Positions 6,939 to 15,374 of a stretch of DNA of 18,068 bases are shown piece after piece. Each line of letters begins with the position of its first letter. Position 1 is the stretch's first letter. The position numbers and the translations under genes were made by a program. This stretch comes from JBHIBD01 sp046758865 (lineage in GTDB: Bacteria; Planctomycetota; Brocadiia; Brocadiales; Bathyanammoxibiaceae): contig JBHIBD010000040.1 of assembly GCA_046758865.1 (NCBI GenBank), positions 1 through 18,068 on the forward strand. Direction: 5' to 3'. The notes below the pieces were generated by a model. That model was not told the origin of the DNA, did no database searches, and saw only the letters and a program-made list of their open reading frames with translations.

Positions 6939-8057
6939 ATGAAATCTAAAGTATACTTCATAGAAACCAAGACCGGTGAGGCCACTAAAAGCCTTGCCGA
7001 AAAGACCCAAAAGTTATTTGACTCCCTGGGCTTTTCCTCAACCATCAAGCGGGGTGACTTGGTGGGCGTAAAGACCACGTTCGGGGAAAAGAACAACATT
7101 GGCTACCTAAAACCCCCGCTGGTGCGTGCAGCCGTGGATAAGGTGCGCTCTGCCGGGGCTAAGCCATTTGTGGTAGAAACTAATACCCTCTACATTGGCC
7201 AAAGAACGAACGCCGTCAACCACCTGCTCCATGCCCACAATCACGGATTCACTATCGAAACGGTTGGTGCGCCCATAGTCATCGCTGACGGTCTTATGGG
7301 TGAGAACGACTACACCGTGCCTCTCGACATACCCGGTGGCCTCTGCAAGATGGCACATATAGCAGGTGGCGCCAAGGCAGCCCAGGGCCTTGTATTTATG
7401 TCACACGTTACAGGGCATATGCTCACCGGCATGGGCGCCACATTAAAGAATATCGGCATGGGGCTTGCCGCTCGTGGCGGAAAGCTGGCCATGCACTCCG
7501 GCGTAATACCCCAGATAATCGAGCCCGACTGCACGGCCTGCGGAATCTGCGCCGAGTTCTGCAGTCCCAGGGCCATCACCATAAAGGACTATGCCATTAT
7601 TGACCCCAAGAAGTGTATCGGCTGTGGTGAGTGCCTGGCAGTATGCCCGTTCGAAGCCGTGAAGATTGACTGGGGTGAGGACGCCGAGAACGTGCAGAAA
7701 AAGATAGCCGAATACTGCCTGGCCGTGCTCAAGGGTAAGGAGAAAAAGTCCGTATATTTCAACTTTATTATCCACGTAACCGAGCAGTGCGACTGCATGG
7801 ACAAGGCCTATAAGCCGGCCTTTGAGGATATTGGCATACTGGCCTCCAGAGACCCACTGGCCGTTGAAAAGGCTGCGGTTGACCTGGTGCTCGAGGCCGT
7901 TGGAGAAGACTTCTTCCAAAAGAGCTGGCCCACTATTGACTACACTATACAGATAGATTACGCAGAGAAAATTGGGCTGGGCTCAACTGACTACGAGCTT
8001 GTGAACCTGAGCAGGGAGAGGCGCGCTAGTAGGCGTGCGGTTGCAAAAAAACAATAA
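6939..8057 (+). CDS. DUF362 protein with two [4Fe-4S] ferredoxin motifs
   Basis: 372 aa. A DUF362 domain (about 1-190 plus the C-terminal DPLAVEKAAVDLV segment, 305-317) is interrupted by a bacterial-type ferredoxin insert. The cluster ligands are C198-C201-C204-C208 (CTACGICAEFCSP) and C226-C229-C232-C236 (CIGCGECLAVCP). A further CDC (C284, C286) lies after the insert. There is no signal peptide, so it is probably cytosolic. Proteins of this type are common in anaerobes and are assumed to transfer electrons, but their partners are unknown. TTTGGAG is a plausible ribosome-binding site. It appears to be transcribed alone from the promoter at 6886; the next gene starts 118 bases downstream. 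Confidence 0.9.
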   Translation: MKSKVYFIETKTGEATKSLAEKTQKLFDSLGFSSTIKRGDLVGVKTTFGEKNNIGYLKPPLVRAAVDKVRSAGAKPFVVETNTLYIGQRTNAVNHLLHAHNHGFTIETVGAPIVIADGLMGENDYTVPLDIPGGLCKMAHIAGGAKAAQGLVFMSHVTGHMLTGMGATLKNIGMGLAARGGKLAMHSGVIPQIIEPDCTACGICAEFCSPRAITIKDYAIIDPKKCIGCGECLAVCPFEAVKIDWGEDAENVQKKIAEYCLAVLKGKEKKSVYFNFIIHVTEQCDCMDKAYKPAFEDIGILASRDPLAVEKAAVDLVLEAVGEDFFQKSWPTIDYTIQIDYAEKIGLGSTDYELVNLSRERRASRRAVAKKQ

Positions 8058-8175
8058 CAGACGCTAACCCTTCCACCCGAGACATGAGGCGTGTCACCGA
8101 AGGCGAATTGCACTGTGGGCAATTAGACCGCTACTCACACCAAGACCAAGCCAAACAGGCCCTCTTTACAGGAAT

Positions 8176-9564
8176 ATGGGTTATTCAAAAAAGGTAGTAG
8201 TAATAGGACTCGACGGGGCGCCTCCGGAGCTTATCTTCGACAGGTGGCTTCACGAACTCCCCACCCTCAAGTGGCTCGCCTTGAATGGCGTATACGGTGA
8301 GCTAGAAAGCACAATACCATCCATCACCTGTCCCGCATGGGCCTCCATGGTAACGGGCAAAAACCCAGGGCATCTTGGTATATATGGCTTCAGGAACCGA
8401 ACTCGGTACGATTACGGTGAGATGGCCTTTGTGGACTCCTCCTGGGTAAAGGAGCAAAGCATCTGGGAGGTACTCGCACGGTGGGGAAGGCGGTCTATAC
8501 TCCTGGGTATCCCCCCCACTTATCCACCGAAACCCGTAAACGGCCTCCTTGTCAGTTGCTTCCTTGCGGGCGACACATCCGCCCCATACACTTTTCCTGG
8601 CGGGTTCAAACAAGAGGTAGAGGATCTGTCCGGGGGCTACATCCTGGACGTTAAAGACTTCCGCACGGGCGAAAAAAGGTCTGTCCTTAACACCATCTAC
8701 CAGATGACCGAGAAACGCTTTAGAGTTGCTAAAGCCCTGCTAAGAAAAAAAGACTGGGATTTTTTCATGATGGTGGAAATGGGGACGGACAGAATCCAAC
8801 ACGCTTTCTGGAGATTCTTTGACCAGGAACATCCCAGATACTGCCCAGACGCTGAGTTCTCAACCACTATATTAGACTACTACAAATACCTCGATAGAGA
8901 GATAGGCGAGATTCTTGCTGTCGTGGGAGACGACGCCACCATTATGGTGGTCTCAGACCATGGGGCAAAGAGGTTTGAGGGTGGGATATGTGTAAACGAG
9001 TGGCTTACAGCAAATGGGTATCTTCGACTGAAGGAATATCCCGACAAACCAACACCTTTCCATGAGCTGAAGATAGACTGGCGGCGGACAACGGCCTGGG
9101 CAGAGAGCGGTTTTTATGGTCGGGTATTTCTCAATGTCCAGGGGCGGGAGCCCTTGGGTATCGTGCCTTCACACGACTACCACCGCATCAGAAACGAGAT
9201 TGCCCAGGGCCTGGAGGCCATAAGAGACCCGTATGGCCGCAAGCTGGACACATCGGTCTTCAGACCTCAGGATATATATCCCGAGATGCGTGGCATAGCC
9301 CCTGACCTTCTCGTATATTTTGATGACCAGCACCGGAGGTCTATAGGAAGCGTAGGCCACCGCAGCTTCTGGACCAGCGAAAACGATAACGGCTCCGACG
9401 ATGCAAACCACTCGCAATACGGCACCTTCATGATGTATAATCCCTCGCTAAAACACTCCCCAAGCAGGAGAGAGGGGCTGAACATCAAAGACGTCGCCCC
9501 CACCATACTCACACAGATGGGCCTTCCCATACCGGCAGAGATGGAGGGAAGGCACATCGACTAG
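8176..9564 (+). CDS. Alkaline-phosphatase-superfamily phosphodiesterase
   Basis: 462 aa. Type I phosphodiesterase/nucleotide pyrophosphatase family (PF01663). Metal and catalytic positions can be placed: D13 in GLDGAPP, T51 as nucleophile in PSITCPAWASMVTG, D205 and H209 in GTDRIQHAFW, D261-H262 in VVSDHGAK and H412 in ANHSQYGTF. It hydrolyses phosphodiester or phosphate-monoester bonds; the natural substrate is unknown. There is no signal peptide (MGYSKKVVVIGLDG starts the core strand), so it should be cytosolic. It precedes the deacetylase gene by 36 bases on the same strand, which suggests a shared glycan- or lipid-related role. The ribosome-binding site is weak (ACAGGAAT). Confidence 0.88.
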   Translation: MGYSKKVVVIGLDGAPPELIFDRWLHELPTLKWLALNGVYGELESTIPSITCPAWASMVTGKNPGHLGIYGFRNRTRYDYGEMAFVDSSWVKEQSIWEVLARWGRRSILLGIPPTYPPKPVNGLLVSCFLAGDTSAPYTFPGGFKQEVEDLSGGYILDVKDFRTGEKRSVLNTIYQMTEKRFRVAKALLRKKDWDFFMMVEMGTDRIQHAFWRFFDQEHPRYCPDAEFSTTILDYYKYLDREIGEILAVVGDDATIMVVSDHGAKRFEGGICVNEWLTANGYLRLKEYPDKPTPFHELKIDWRRTTAWAESGFYGRVFLNVQGREPLGIVPSHDYHRIRNEIAQGLEAIRDPYGRKLDTSVFRPQDIYPEMRGIAPDLLVYFDDQHRRSIGSVGHRSFWTSENDNGSDDANHSQYGTFMMYNPSLKHSPSRREGLNIKDVAPTILTQMGLPIPAEMEGRHID

Positions 9565-9600
9565 CACCAACAGGTAAGGAACCATTGCAAAAAGAGTGAA

Positions 9601-10497
9601 ATGGATAGCCAGCTATTCGCCACATTCAGTCTGGACATTGACCCTGACTCTAATAAAGCAGTTAGAGGAAGAATCGATGCACTGTCCCATCCACCAGAAA
9701 AGGGCTTGGTAAAAATAGATGCTGCACACAGGGGATTAATCGAGACCCTTCAGCTCCTTGAATATCTCGATATACCTGCGAGTCTGTTCTTTGAGGCCCG
9801 GACGGCCCAACTGCTCGCCGAAAAAGGGCCAGAAAACCTCCAGACACTTACTGCCAGACACGAGATTGGATGCCACTCCTACAGGCACGAGGATTTTCTG
9901 GGAACCACCTCAGGTATACCCATATCCAAGGCACAGGCCCAGGAAATAATATGTCAGTCAATGGACATATTGAACGGCATCTTTCATAGAAAAATAATAG
10001 GCTTCAGGGCCCCCTACCTGAGGATAAACCGAGAACTCCTCTCTTTACTCGGTGAGCTGGGCTTTGAGTACGACTCCTCCATCATTAATGACTGCATCAG
10101 ACCGTTTTATATGAATGCGGCTTCCTTGTGGGAGTTCACCGTGGCGTCACTGAGGGCAGACTCGGGTAGAAGGATAACCTCATACCTCCACCCCATCTTT
10201 GAGGGGAAAAGAGACGTGGAGGAATATGTATGGACCGTAGCTTCGCAGGCCCAAAGGATAAAGGGCGGGCTATTTATCCTTGCACTCCATCCCTGGGAAT
10301 TATTCGTTAGCCACTCGGGGAAAACACTCAGTGCAGAAGATTCCAGACAAAGGCTCGAGAGACTGGCAAACGTGCTGCAGGGGCTGAAGGCAACACCAGG
10401 CCTAAAATTCGTGGGCTTAGAACAGTATCTTGATATTCATGATATGCATGGCGACCGTCAGTTAGGGCATCCACAGGTACATGAAGTCCGGGTTTAG
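9601..10497 (+). CDS. NodB-type polysaccharide deacetylase
   Basis: 298 aa. NodB homology domain (carbohydrate esterase 4 type), which removes N-acetyl groups from glycans. Visible motifs are D12-x-D14 (SLDIDPD), the metal histidines H92 and H96 (CHSYRHEDF), R136-A-P-Y139, D158 (YDSS) and H230-P (LALHPWE). No signal peptide or membrane span is seen, so a cytosolic substrate such as a lipid-linked or nucleotide-linked sugar is more likely than peptidoglycan. The last 36 bases overlap the end of sppA on the other strand. It probably forms an operon with the phosphodiesterase gene before it. Confidence 0.88.
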   Translation: MDSQLFATFSLDIDPDSNKAVRGRIDALSHPPEKGLVKIDAAHRGLIETLQLLEYLDIPASLFFEARTAQLLAEKGPENLQTLTARHEIGCHSYRHEDFLGTTSGIPISKAQAQEIICQSMDILNGIFHRKIIGFRAPYLRINRELLSLLGELGFEYDSSIINDCIRPFYMNAASLWEFTVASLRADSGRRITSYLHPIFEGKRDVEEYVWTVASQAQRIKGGLFILALHPWELFVSHSGKTLSAEDSRQRLERLANVLQGLKATPGLKFVGLEQYLDIHDMHGDRQLGHPQVHEVRV

Positions 10498-11439
10498 AGC
10501 CCTCCCCAAACCGACCAGTTCCGCACTAATGAAACCTGTCGCCTGAGGGACATCCTCACCAAGGGAGTAAATATTATTTTTATAAGCGGCAGGCCGTTTG
10601 TACATAACCACTTTGGCCTCCTCAATACCCGCTTCCTGCTTGGCCAGCTCTATTGCATCGTCAAGATAGCCCAGCTTGTCAATAAAACCAAGCTCCAGGG
10701 CCTGCTGGGCGGTAAAGACCCTGCCGTCCGCCAGTTCCTTTCGATTCCTTAAATCTACCCCTGGCCTGGCCTCCTCTACCACTTCGATAAAGCGCCGCTG
10801 AAGACTATCTATTATACCCTGCAGTAGCTCCCTCTCCTCCGGGCTAAGGGAACGGAAAGGCAATGCCGAATCTTTCTTCTCACCAGACTTCACTATCTCG
10901 TCCTGTATCCCTATTTTCTCCATCAAGCCCTTCATGTTAACTTTCAGGAGCATAACGCCTATACTGCCAGTGACGCAGGTGGGATGAGCCACTATCTTGT
11001 CGGCAGCGGTCGCCACGTAATACCCGCCAGAGGTACCGAGGCCCATAAGACAGGCCACGACCTTAACCCCCTTTTCTTTCCTGAACTCCTTTACCTCATG
11101 ATATATGATGTCGCTTGCAGTAACGGTGCCGCCGGGACTGTTTATCCTCAAGATCAGCGCCTTTACGTCATCATCCTCCTTGGCCTTCTTGAACTCCTCC
11201 TTTATGCGGGCAACCATGCTGGGCCTGCTGCTGAGCCTCAGGGGACCCTTCTTCTTCCTATCAGAAATAAGGCCGGTAATGTCCATCACCAGCACCTTGT
11301 CCTTCCCCTCCCCTGAGACAGTCGTCTCCTCCAGCGGCTGTACCGGAGCAGTCACGGGGACATAGACCGCACAACCGCCAAGAATATTTGCCACAACAGC
11401 AGCAAAAACCAATATAATAAATTTACCATCCCTTAACAT
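10462..11439 (-). CDS. sppA: Signal peptide peptidase SppA, lipoprotein form
   Basis: 325 aa, peptidase family S49, short 36K-type. It degrades cleaved signal peptides and may trim other membrane substrates. The N-terminus is a lipoprotein signal with lipobox L-G-G-C23, so it is probably lipid-anchored facing outward from the inner membrane; most SppA proteins have a transmembrane anchor instead. Catalytic serine S137 lies in MGLGTSGGYY and the lysine is K189 in SGEKKD. The supporting motifs NSPGG (100-104) and VTGSIGV (156-162) are present. The gene converges on the deacetylase gene, with the coding ends overlapping by 36 bases. It is set apart from the TPR gene upstream by a repeat-rich spacer. 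Confidence 0.92.
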   Translation of the reverse strand: MLRDGKFIILVFAAVVANILGGCAVYVPVTAPVQPLEETTVSGEGKDKVLVMDITGLISDRKKKGPLRLSSRPSMVARIKEEFKKAKEDDDVKALILRINSPGGTVTASDIIYHEVKEFRKEKGVKVVACLMGLGTSGGYYVATAADKIVAHPTCVTGSIGVMLLKVNMKGLMEKIGIQDEIVKSGEKKDSALPFRSLSPEERELLQGIIDSLQRRFIEVVEEARPGVDLRNRKELADGRVFTAQQALELGFIDKLGYLDDAIELAKQEAGIEEAKVVMYKRPAAYKNNIYSLGEDVPQATGFISAELVGLGRALNPDFMYLWMP

Positions 11440-11474
11440 AATCAGGCATCCCTACCTTAGACTTGTTCCCCTCC

Positions 11475-11589
11475 CTTCCATCCCCCGTCAAGGGGGAGGG
11501 AAGCATGTAAGGTGCACCTAGACACATCTACTATTCTGTAGTTGCTCGATTTATCGAGATGGTAGGGGTTCAAAATTTTGAACCCCTAC
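11475..11589. repeat. Hairpin cluster between the TPR gene and sppA
   Basis: Three inverted repeats in 115 bases: CTTCCATCCCCC (11475-11486) / GGGGGAGGGAAG (11492-11503) with one mismatch; CTCGAT (11545-11550) / ATCGAG (11553-11558); and a perfect 28-base palindrome at 11562-11589 with half-site GTAGGGGTTCAAAA. The first and last have the same architecture as the pair at 30-90 but different interiors. They lie between stop and start of two minus-strand genes and have no T-run to act as a simple terminator. Confidence 0.78.
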
Positions 11590-11634
11590 TGGCTCCATTT
11601 ATATCTCACCCATAAATCAAGGCCGGCGGGCAGG

Positions 11635-12393
11635 CTACTCCTTTATTTGCTCAATAAACCTCCTGACAGAGGCAAGATGTTTCTCTGCCTCTTCTACCCA
11701 TTCCGTTATCCGCTCTTTCTTGAACAACTTAAGGCTTTCTGCGTATGCGGTCTCTGCCTGCTTGAAGGACTCCATCTCTTGTTCCTTATCACCCTTCTTA
11801 CTGTACATCCCCGCCATGGCGAGGCAAAGGTGGCCAACGTTAAACGTAGTTCCTGCATAATTAATGGGGAATGCGCCAGGCGTGTACACCCTAAGCGCCT
11901 CCTTATATGCATTTATGGCCAGCTCCAGTTTCTTCTCCTTGTCCCTTACCCCTGCAAGGTTTCTATACGCATTGCCCAGGTTGTTCTGTGTTACGGCATA
12001 CTGTACAGGGAATGCATCAGAAGTGTACACATCTAGCGCCCTTTTATATGCCTTTACGGCAAGACCCAGGTTCTCTTCCTTGTCCCTCACCTCTGAGAGA
12101 CTCCGATATGCATTACCCAGGTTTTCCTGTGTCTCACCATAATTGTATGGATAGTCTTTAAACGCGTAAAAGCTGAGTGCCCTGTTATAGGCCCCTATGG
12201 CCTTCACCAGGTTTTCTTCCCGACCCTCGGCCCTGACCTGGGCTATCTCGTAGAAATTATCGCCGGCTATAAGGCTGATTCTGGCAACGTCAGAGGAGAC
12301 CTTTTCGGCCGCTTTAGCCACTGTCCTGGTTTTCTTCACTTTTATTTTTTTCTCTGTCTTTGGCCGTGAGGTGGCCTTCTTCTTTTTCTTCAC
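11635..12393 (-). CDS. TPR-repeat protein with lysine-rich N-terminus
   Basis: 252 aa. The first 30 residues are strongly basic (MKKKKKATSRPKTEKKIKVK and on), with no signal peptide. From about residue 45 there are tetratricopeptide-like units of exactly 47 residues: TQENLGNAY (88), TQNNLGNAY (135) and TTFNVGHLC (182), each followed by a VRDKE-x-x-L-x-x-A-x-x-AYK-x-AL helix and YT-x-AFP. These are protein-binding scaffolds. The TQNNLGNAY signature is common in cyanobacterial and planctomycete TPR proteins. The gene starts with GTG at 12393; an in-frame stop at 12406-12408 rules out a longer form. The basic tail suggests contact with nucleic acid or an acidic surface, which is inference only. 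Confidence 0.85.
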   Translation of the reverse strand: MKKKKKATSRPKTEKKIKVKKTRTVAKAAEKVSSDVARISLIAGDNFYEIAQVRAEGREENLVKAIGAYNRALSFYAFKDYPYNYGETQENLGNAYRSLSEVRDKEENLGLAVKAYKRALDVYTSDAFPVQYAVTQNNLGNAYRNLAGVRDKEKKLELAINAYKEALRVYTPGAFPINYAGTTFNVGHLCLAMAGMYSKKGDKEQEMESFKQAETAYAESLKLFKKERITEWVEEAEKHLASVRRFIEQIKE

Positions 12394-12449
12394 TTTTTCT
12401 GAGACCTATAAGAATCTTTGCCTATACCTTGTGTGTTTAGGCCACGATT

Positions 12450-12470
12450 CGTGCGAGGCAAGCTCGCACG
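12450..12470. repeat. Hairpin with GCAAG loop
   Basis: CGTGCGAG (12450-12457) pairs CTCGCACG (12463-12470) around GCAAG. It is the same style as the GAGCAAGCTC hairpins at 17635-17672. It lies between the DUF2254-like gene and the TPR gene on the minus strand, without a T-run. Confidence 0.7.
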
Positions 12471-12481
12471 CTTACACTGCT

Positions 12482-13360
12482 TCATCTTTTCTCTGAAAAG
12501 TGCTCCAGCCCATAACTATAGAGTTCATCCACTCCGTTGTTAAAGATATCTGCCGCCTGTCTAAATTTTTCCTCTGTGCAATATGTCGTGAGTTCTGTCA
12601 GCCAGCGCATGGTCTTTTCCCATGACTCTGTGTCCCTCCGTCGGCATGCGTATTTTCCAATATCAGTGACCTGTCTTGCAAACCTTTTGGTGTTCGCTAC
12701 CCTCTCTGTTGGACGTCCCTGCAGTTCATCGGCGGCATGCTCTCCTAGTGCTAGCAGGGCCTCTTCCAACATATTTACCTGGCCCACGTTTATTGACCTT
12801 CTCATAACATCGTCCAGATGGTCATACAGCGAATCTTCAAGGAGTCTCCGCACGAAGGTGGCAGGTTTAAGGCCCTTTAGAGTGGCGATAAAGAATGGCA
12901 CAAGGTATAAGATGGCAAAGCCGGTGGAAAGGAGGGCTATGTCAACGCTCCAGCGGTCCCAATCGCCGTATGTAGTATTTTTGAGCAAGTTGAGTTGAGC
13001 CTTTGCAAAGAGTGCCCAGAGGATAGCGAATCCATAGATAAAGATTGCGCCCCAGAACCAGGGGTCTCTCAGCCTCTGGCTGACAATCTGTGGCGTGAAG
13101 GTCTGAGATGCAAGTTGTGTGGCAATCAGGGTAAGAGTAACGAGTACGGCCAGGATTGCTGCAAGTGCCTGAGCAATGGCGGACAGGAGGTAGAGGCGAT
13201 TTGCCCCATCTCCCACATCGCCCGCGTAAAGGTGGACATTGCCCTTAAAGATACCAATACAAAACAGTATGGTAGGCAGACAGATGAGACAGAAGAAGAA
13301 AATATGTTCCGCCCCGGATGCCCTGATTCTGGAAGGTTTGATTATAGGTTTTCCGGCCAA
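12482..13360 (-). CDS. DUF2254-like multi-span membrane protein
   Basis: 292 aa. The hydrophobic N-terminal half has four predicted spans (about 21-40, 58-84, 101-119 and 140-163). Between the second and third lies a segment ATQLASQTFTPQIVSQRLRD that resembles the DUF2254 family. The C-terminal 125 residues are soluble and helical. Function unknown. The start is TTG at 13360, the only usable start: an in-frame stop lies at 13376-13378 and no in-frame ATG occurs before residue 179. AGGGGA sits about 9 bases upstream as ribosome-binding site. The TPR gene follows 88 bases downstream, so the two may be co-transcribed. Confidence 0.72.
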   Translation of the reverse strand: MAGKPIIKPSRIRASGAEHIFFFCLICLPTILFCIGIFKGNVHLYAGDVGDGANRLYLLSAIAQALAAILAVLVTLTLIATQLASQTFTPQIVSQRLRDPWFWGAIFIYGFAILWALFAKAQLNLLKNTTYGDWDRWSVDIALLSTGFAILYLVPFFIATLKGLKPATFVRRLLEDSLYDHLDDVMRRSINVGQVNMLEEALLALGEHAADELQGRPTERVANTKRFARQVTDIGKYACRRRDTESWEKTMRWLTELTTYCTEEKFRQAADIFNNGVDELYSYGLEHFSEKR

Positions 13361-13907
13361 GTCCTGGTCCCCTATTTAGCATGCAAGGTGCGTCGAGGAG
13401 CACCCTACTTAAGGCCATACAACAAGGTTTATACAACCTTTCCATCCGAAAATCAATTCTAGAAACTCCTCACAAGGAGGCAAGGGCCTCCCGTAGGCGA
13501 TAGTCCGTTCAAAGCGTATTTCTGGCACACAATCACATCCTTTTTTCACGCACAGGACGAGCGAGACGACATGTATGGTGCGCTGCGGCGTACCCTACTA
13601 TTCTATCCAATAGAAACCAAATCACTTACGCATAAAGAAATGTCTTGCCCTTATGAAAAAACAGGATTAGAATATTTTTAGATACAAAGGAGACCCCTGA
13701 AAAAAACTGCCCCAGTACCCTGTGTCATTCTGAGCGAAGCGAAGCCACGCCAAAGGCGGCCGCCAGAGGCGCCCCTGTGAGCCGCCTCAAGGCCCGTCCC
13801 AGGCGGGATTCGCCAAGGTGAAAATCCCGTGGCAGGGGTGAGGCTGCCTCACCCCTTAGAATGACAATTTTAGGGGGCTTCACAGGGGCCTCGAAAGAGC
13901 CGAGGTT
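13361..13907. other. Divergent gap between DUF2254-like gene and nfeD
   Basis: 547 bases between diverging genes. It should hold promoters for both, but I cannot place one with confidence. Small hairpins ending CCCTAC occur at 13387-13404 (GGTGC/GCACC) and 13577-13594 (GGTGCGC/GCGTACC, one G-T pair). The right 203 bases are a palindromic repeat (13690-13892). I see no gene. Confidence 0.55.
13690..13892. repeat. MITE-like palindromic repeat, copy 2
   Basis: 203 bases with terminal inverted repeats GAGACCCCTG (13690-13699) and CAGGGGCCTC (13883-13892), 9 of 10 matching. An inner pair is TGTCATTCT (13723-13731) / AGAATGACA (13858-13866). The interior is GC-rich and includes GAGCGAAGCGAAG and an inverted relative of the ATCCGCCTTTGGCGTG module found at 17523. 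The right end resembles 17562-17595. No coding capacity and no clear target duplication. It ends 15 bases before the nfeD start codon. Confidence 0.8.
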
Positions 13908-15374
13908 ATGAAGAAAATTCTTGCCGACTCTCTATGCCTCCTCATACTCCTCCTGGCTTGTCCCTTCTTGATAACTGCGCAGGAGGAAAGACCACCGGGA
14001 AAGGTCTTTGTCATCCCCCTGGAGGGTATGATTGACGGGGGCCTGTACAGCTCCGTGGAGAGGCGAACTAAGATTGCCCTCGACGAAAAACCCTCCATTA
14101 TAATCTTCAAGATAGACACCTACGGCGGGAGACTCGAACCCGCCTTTGAAATCTCTGAGTATATAGCGGATATTCCTGAAGAAACCAAGACCGTGGCCTA
14201 CATACCCAAGAAGGCTATTTCTGCAGGTGCCCTTATAACCGTATCCTGTAACGAGATAGCGATGGGGCCCCAGGCCGAACTTGGGGACTGCGAGCCTATC
14301 GTTCCCTCAGCAGAGGGGGGCTATAAGACAGTGGGCGAAAAGATACAAACCGTGCTCAGGACAAAATTCCGTAAATTCGCCGAGAAAAATGGCTATCCTA
14401 CCCGACTAGCCGAGGCCATGGTGACAAGTGAGATGGAGGTTTACTATATAATTACGGAAGACTCGCCCGAAGGCCGCTTCGTCACCGCCAGGGAACTAAA
14501 GGAGATGACCGAGGAAGATACCAAAAAGATCAAGTCAAAAAAGCTTATCGTGGAGAAGGGAAAGCTGCTGACAATGCATGCAAGGGAGGCCAAGGACTAC
14601 GGCTTCGCAAAATATATAGTAAAAGACCGCAGCGAGCTGCTGGAACAGTACTCTGTAGAGGCCGAACAGATAGAGGAGCTGGTGATTAATTGGTCCGAAG
14701 AGATGGTACGTTTCTTAGACAGTATTGCCCCCATACTCCTGAGCGTCGGCCTAATAGCCCTGTGGATGGAGTTCAAAGCCCCAGGTTTTGGACTGCCAGG
14801 TATAATCGGTATTTTATGTCTTGCAACCGTGTTCTTGAGCAAGTACATGGTGGGGCTGGCAGAGGTGCCCGAAATGATTATCTTTGCACTGGGCATCATG
14901 CTCATCGCCGTGGAGGTACTTTTACTCCCTGGCTTTGGGCTCTTTGGTATCGCTGGTATCATCTTTATGTTGGCGGGGTTGGTGTTAGCCTTTCAGGACT
15001 TTCTTGTGCCCCAGACCCCGTACCACTACGAAGAGCTGCGTATAAACCTACTCCAGATACTATCCAGCATGGTTGGGAGCCTAGTGATCATGGCAATACT
15101 GGTGAGATACCTGCCCGGTATGCCACTGTTTGGCCGATTGGTGTTGAGGGCCTCGGAGGAGGCTACGCTTGGCTTTGAGACAGTACCGGTTACTTCTAAG
15201 GAGGCCCTGATAGGCAAGAGAGGCTATACCCTTAGTACACTAAGGCCCTCGGGTAGGGCAGAATTTGGCGGTGAGGTCTTAGACGTGGTCTCTCAGGGCG
15301 AATTCATCGAGCCCAATCAAATGGTAGAGGTGGTGGAGGTTCGTGGTAACAGGGTGATTGTGAGGCCAGTATGA
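13908..15374 (+). CDS. nfeD: NfeD, long form with ClpP-class serine protease domain
   Basis: 488 aa. Domain order: signal peptide or anchor (1-24), ClpP-class protease domain (about 30-240), four or five membrane spans (about 272-402), and a C-terminal NfeD OB-fold (about 430-488). The probable nucleophile is S105 in KKAISAGALI, with FKIDTYGGRL (67-76) shaping the oxyanion side; K140 is the best candidate for the lysine of the Ser-Lys dyad known from the Pyrococcus homologue PH1510, which cuts stomatin. It is expected to cleave or regulate a stomatin/flotillin-type partner, and FloA follows in the operon. GAGG, 8 bases before the ATG, lies just outside the repeat at 13690-13892. It overlaps the short NfeD gene by 4 bases (ATGA). 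Confidence 0.92.
   Translation: MKKILADSLCLLILLLACPFLITAQEERPPGKVFVIPLEGMIDGGLYSSVERRTKIALDEKPSIIIFKIDTYGGRLEPAFEISEYIADIPEETKTVAYIPKKAISAGALITVSCNEIAMGPQAELGDCEPIVPSAEGGYKTVGEKIQTVLRTKFRKFAEKNGYPTRLAEAMVTSEMEVYYIITEDSPEGRFVTARELKEMTEEDTKKIKSKKLIVEKGKLLTMHAREAKDYGFAKYIVKDRSELLEQYSVEAEQIEELVINWSEEMVRFLDSIAPILLSVGLIALWMEFKAPGFGLPGIIGILCLATVFLSKYMVGLAEVPEMIIFALGIMLIAVEVLLLPGFGLFGIAGIIFMLAGLVLAFQDFLVPQTPYHYEELRINLLQILSSMVGSLVIMAILVRYLPGMPLFGRLVLRASEEATLGFETVPVTSKEALIGKRGYTLSTLRPSGRAEFGGEVLDVVSQGEFIEPNQMVEVVEVRGNRVIVRPV

Noticed and set aside
12995..13462. Plus-strand ORF rich in cysteine
   Set aside because: It is mostly antisense to the DUF2254-like gene, which has the membrane pattern, a ribosome-binding site and a defined start.
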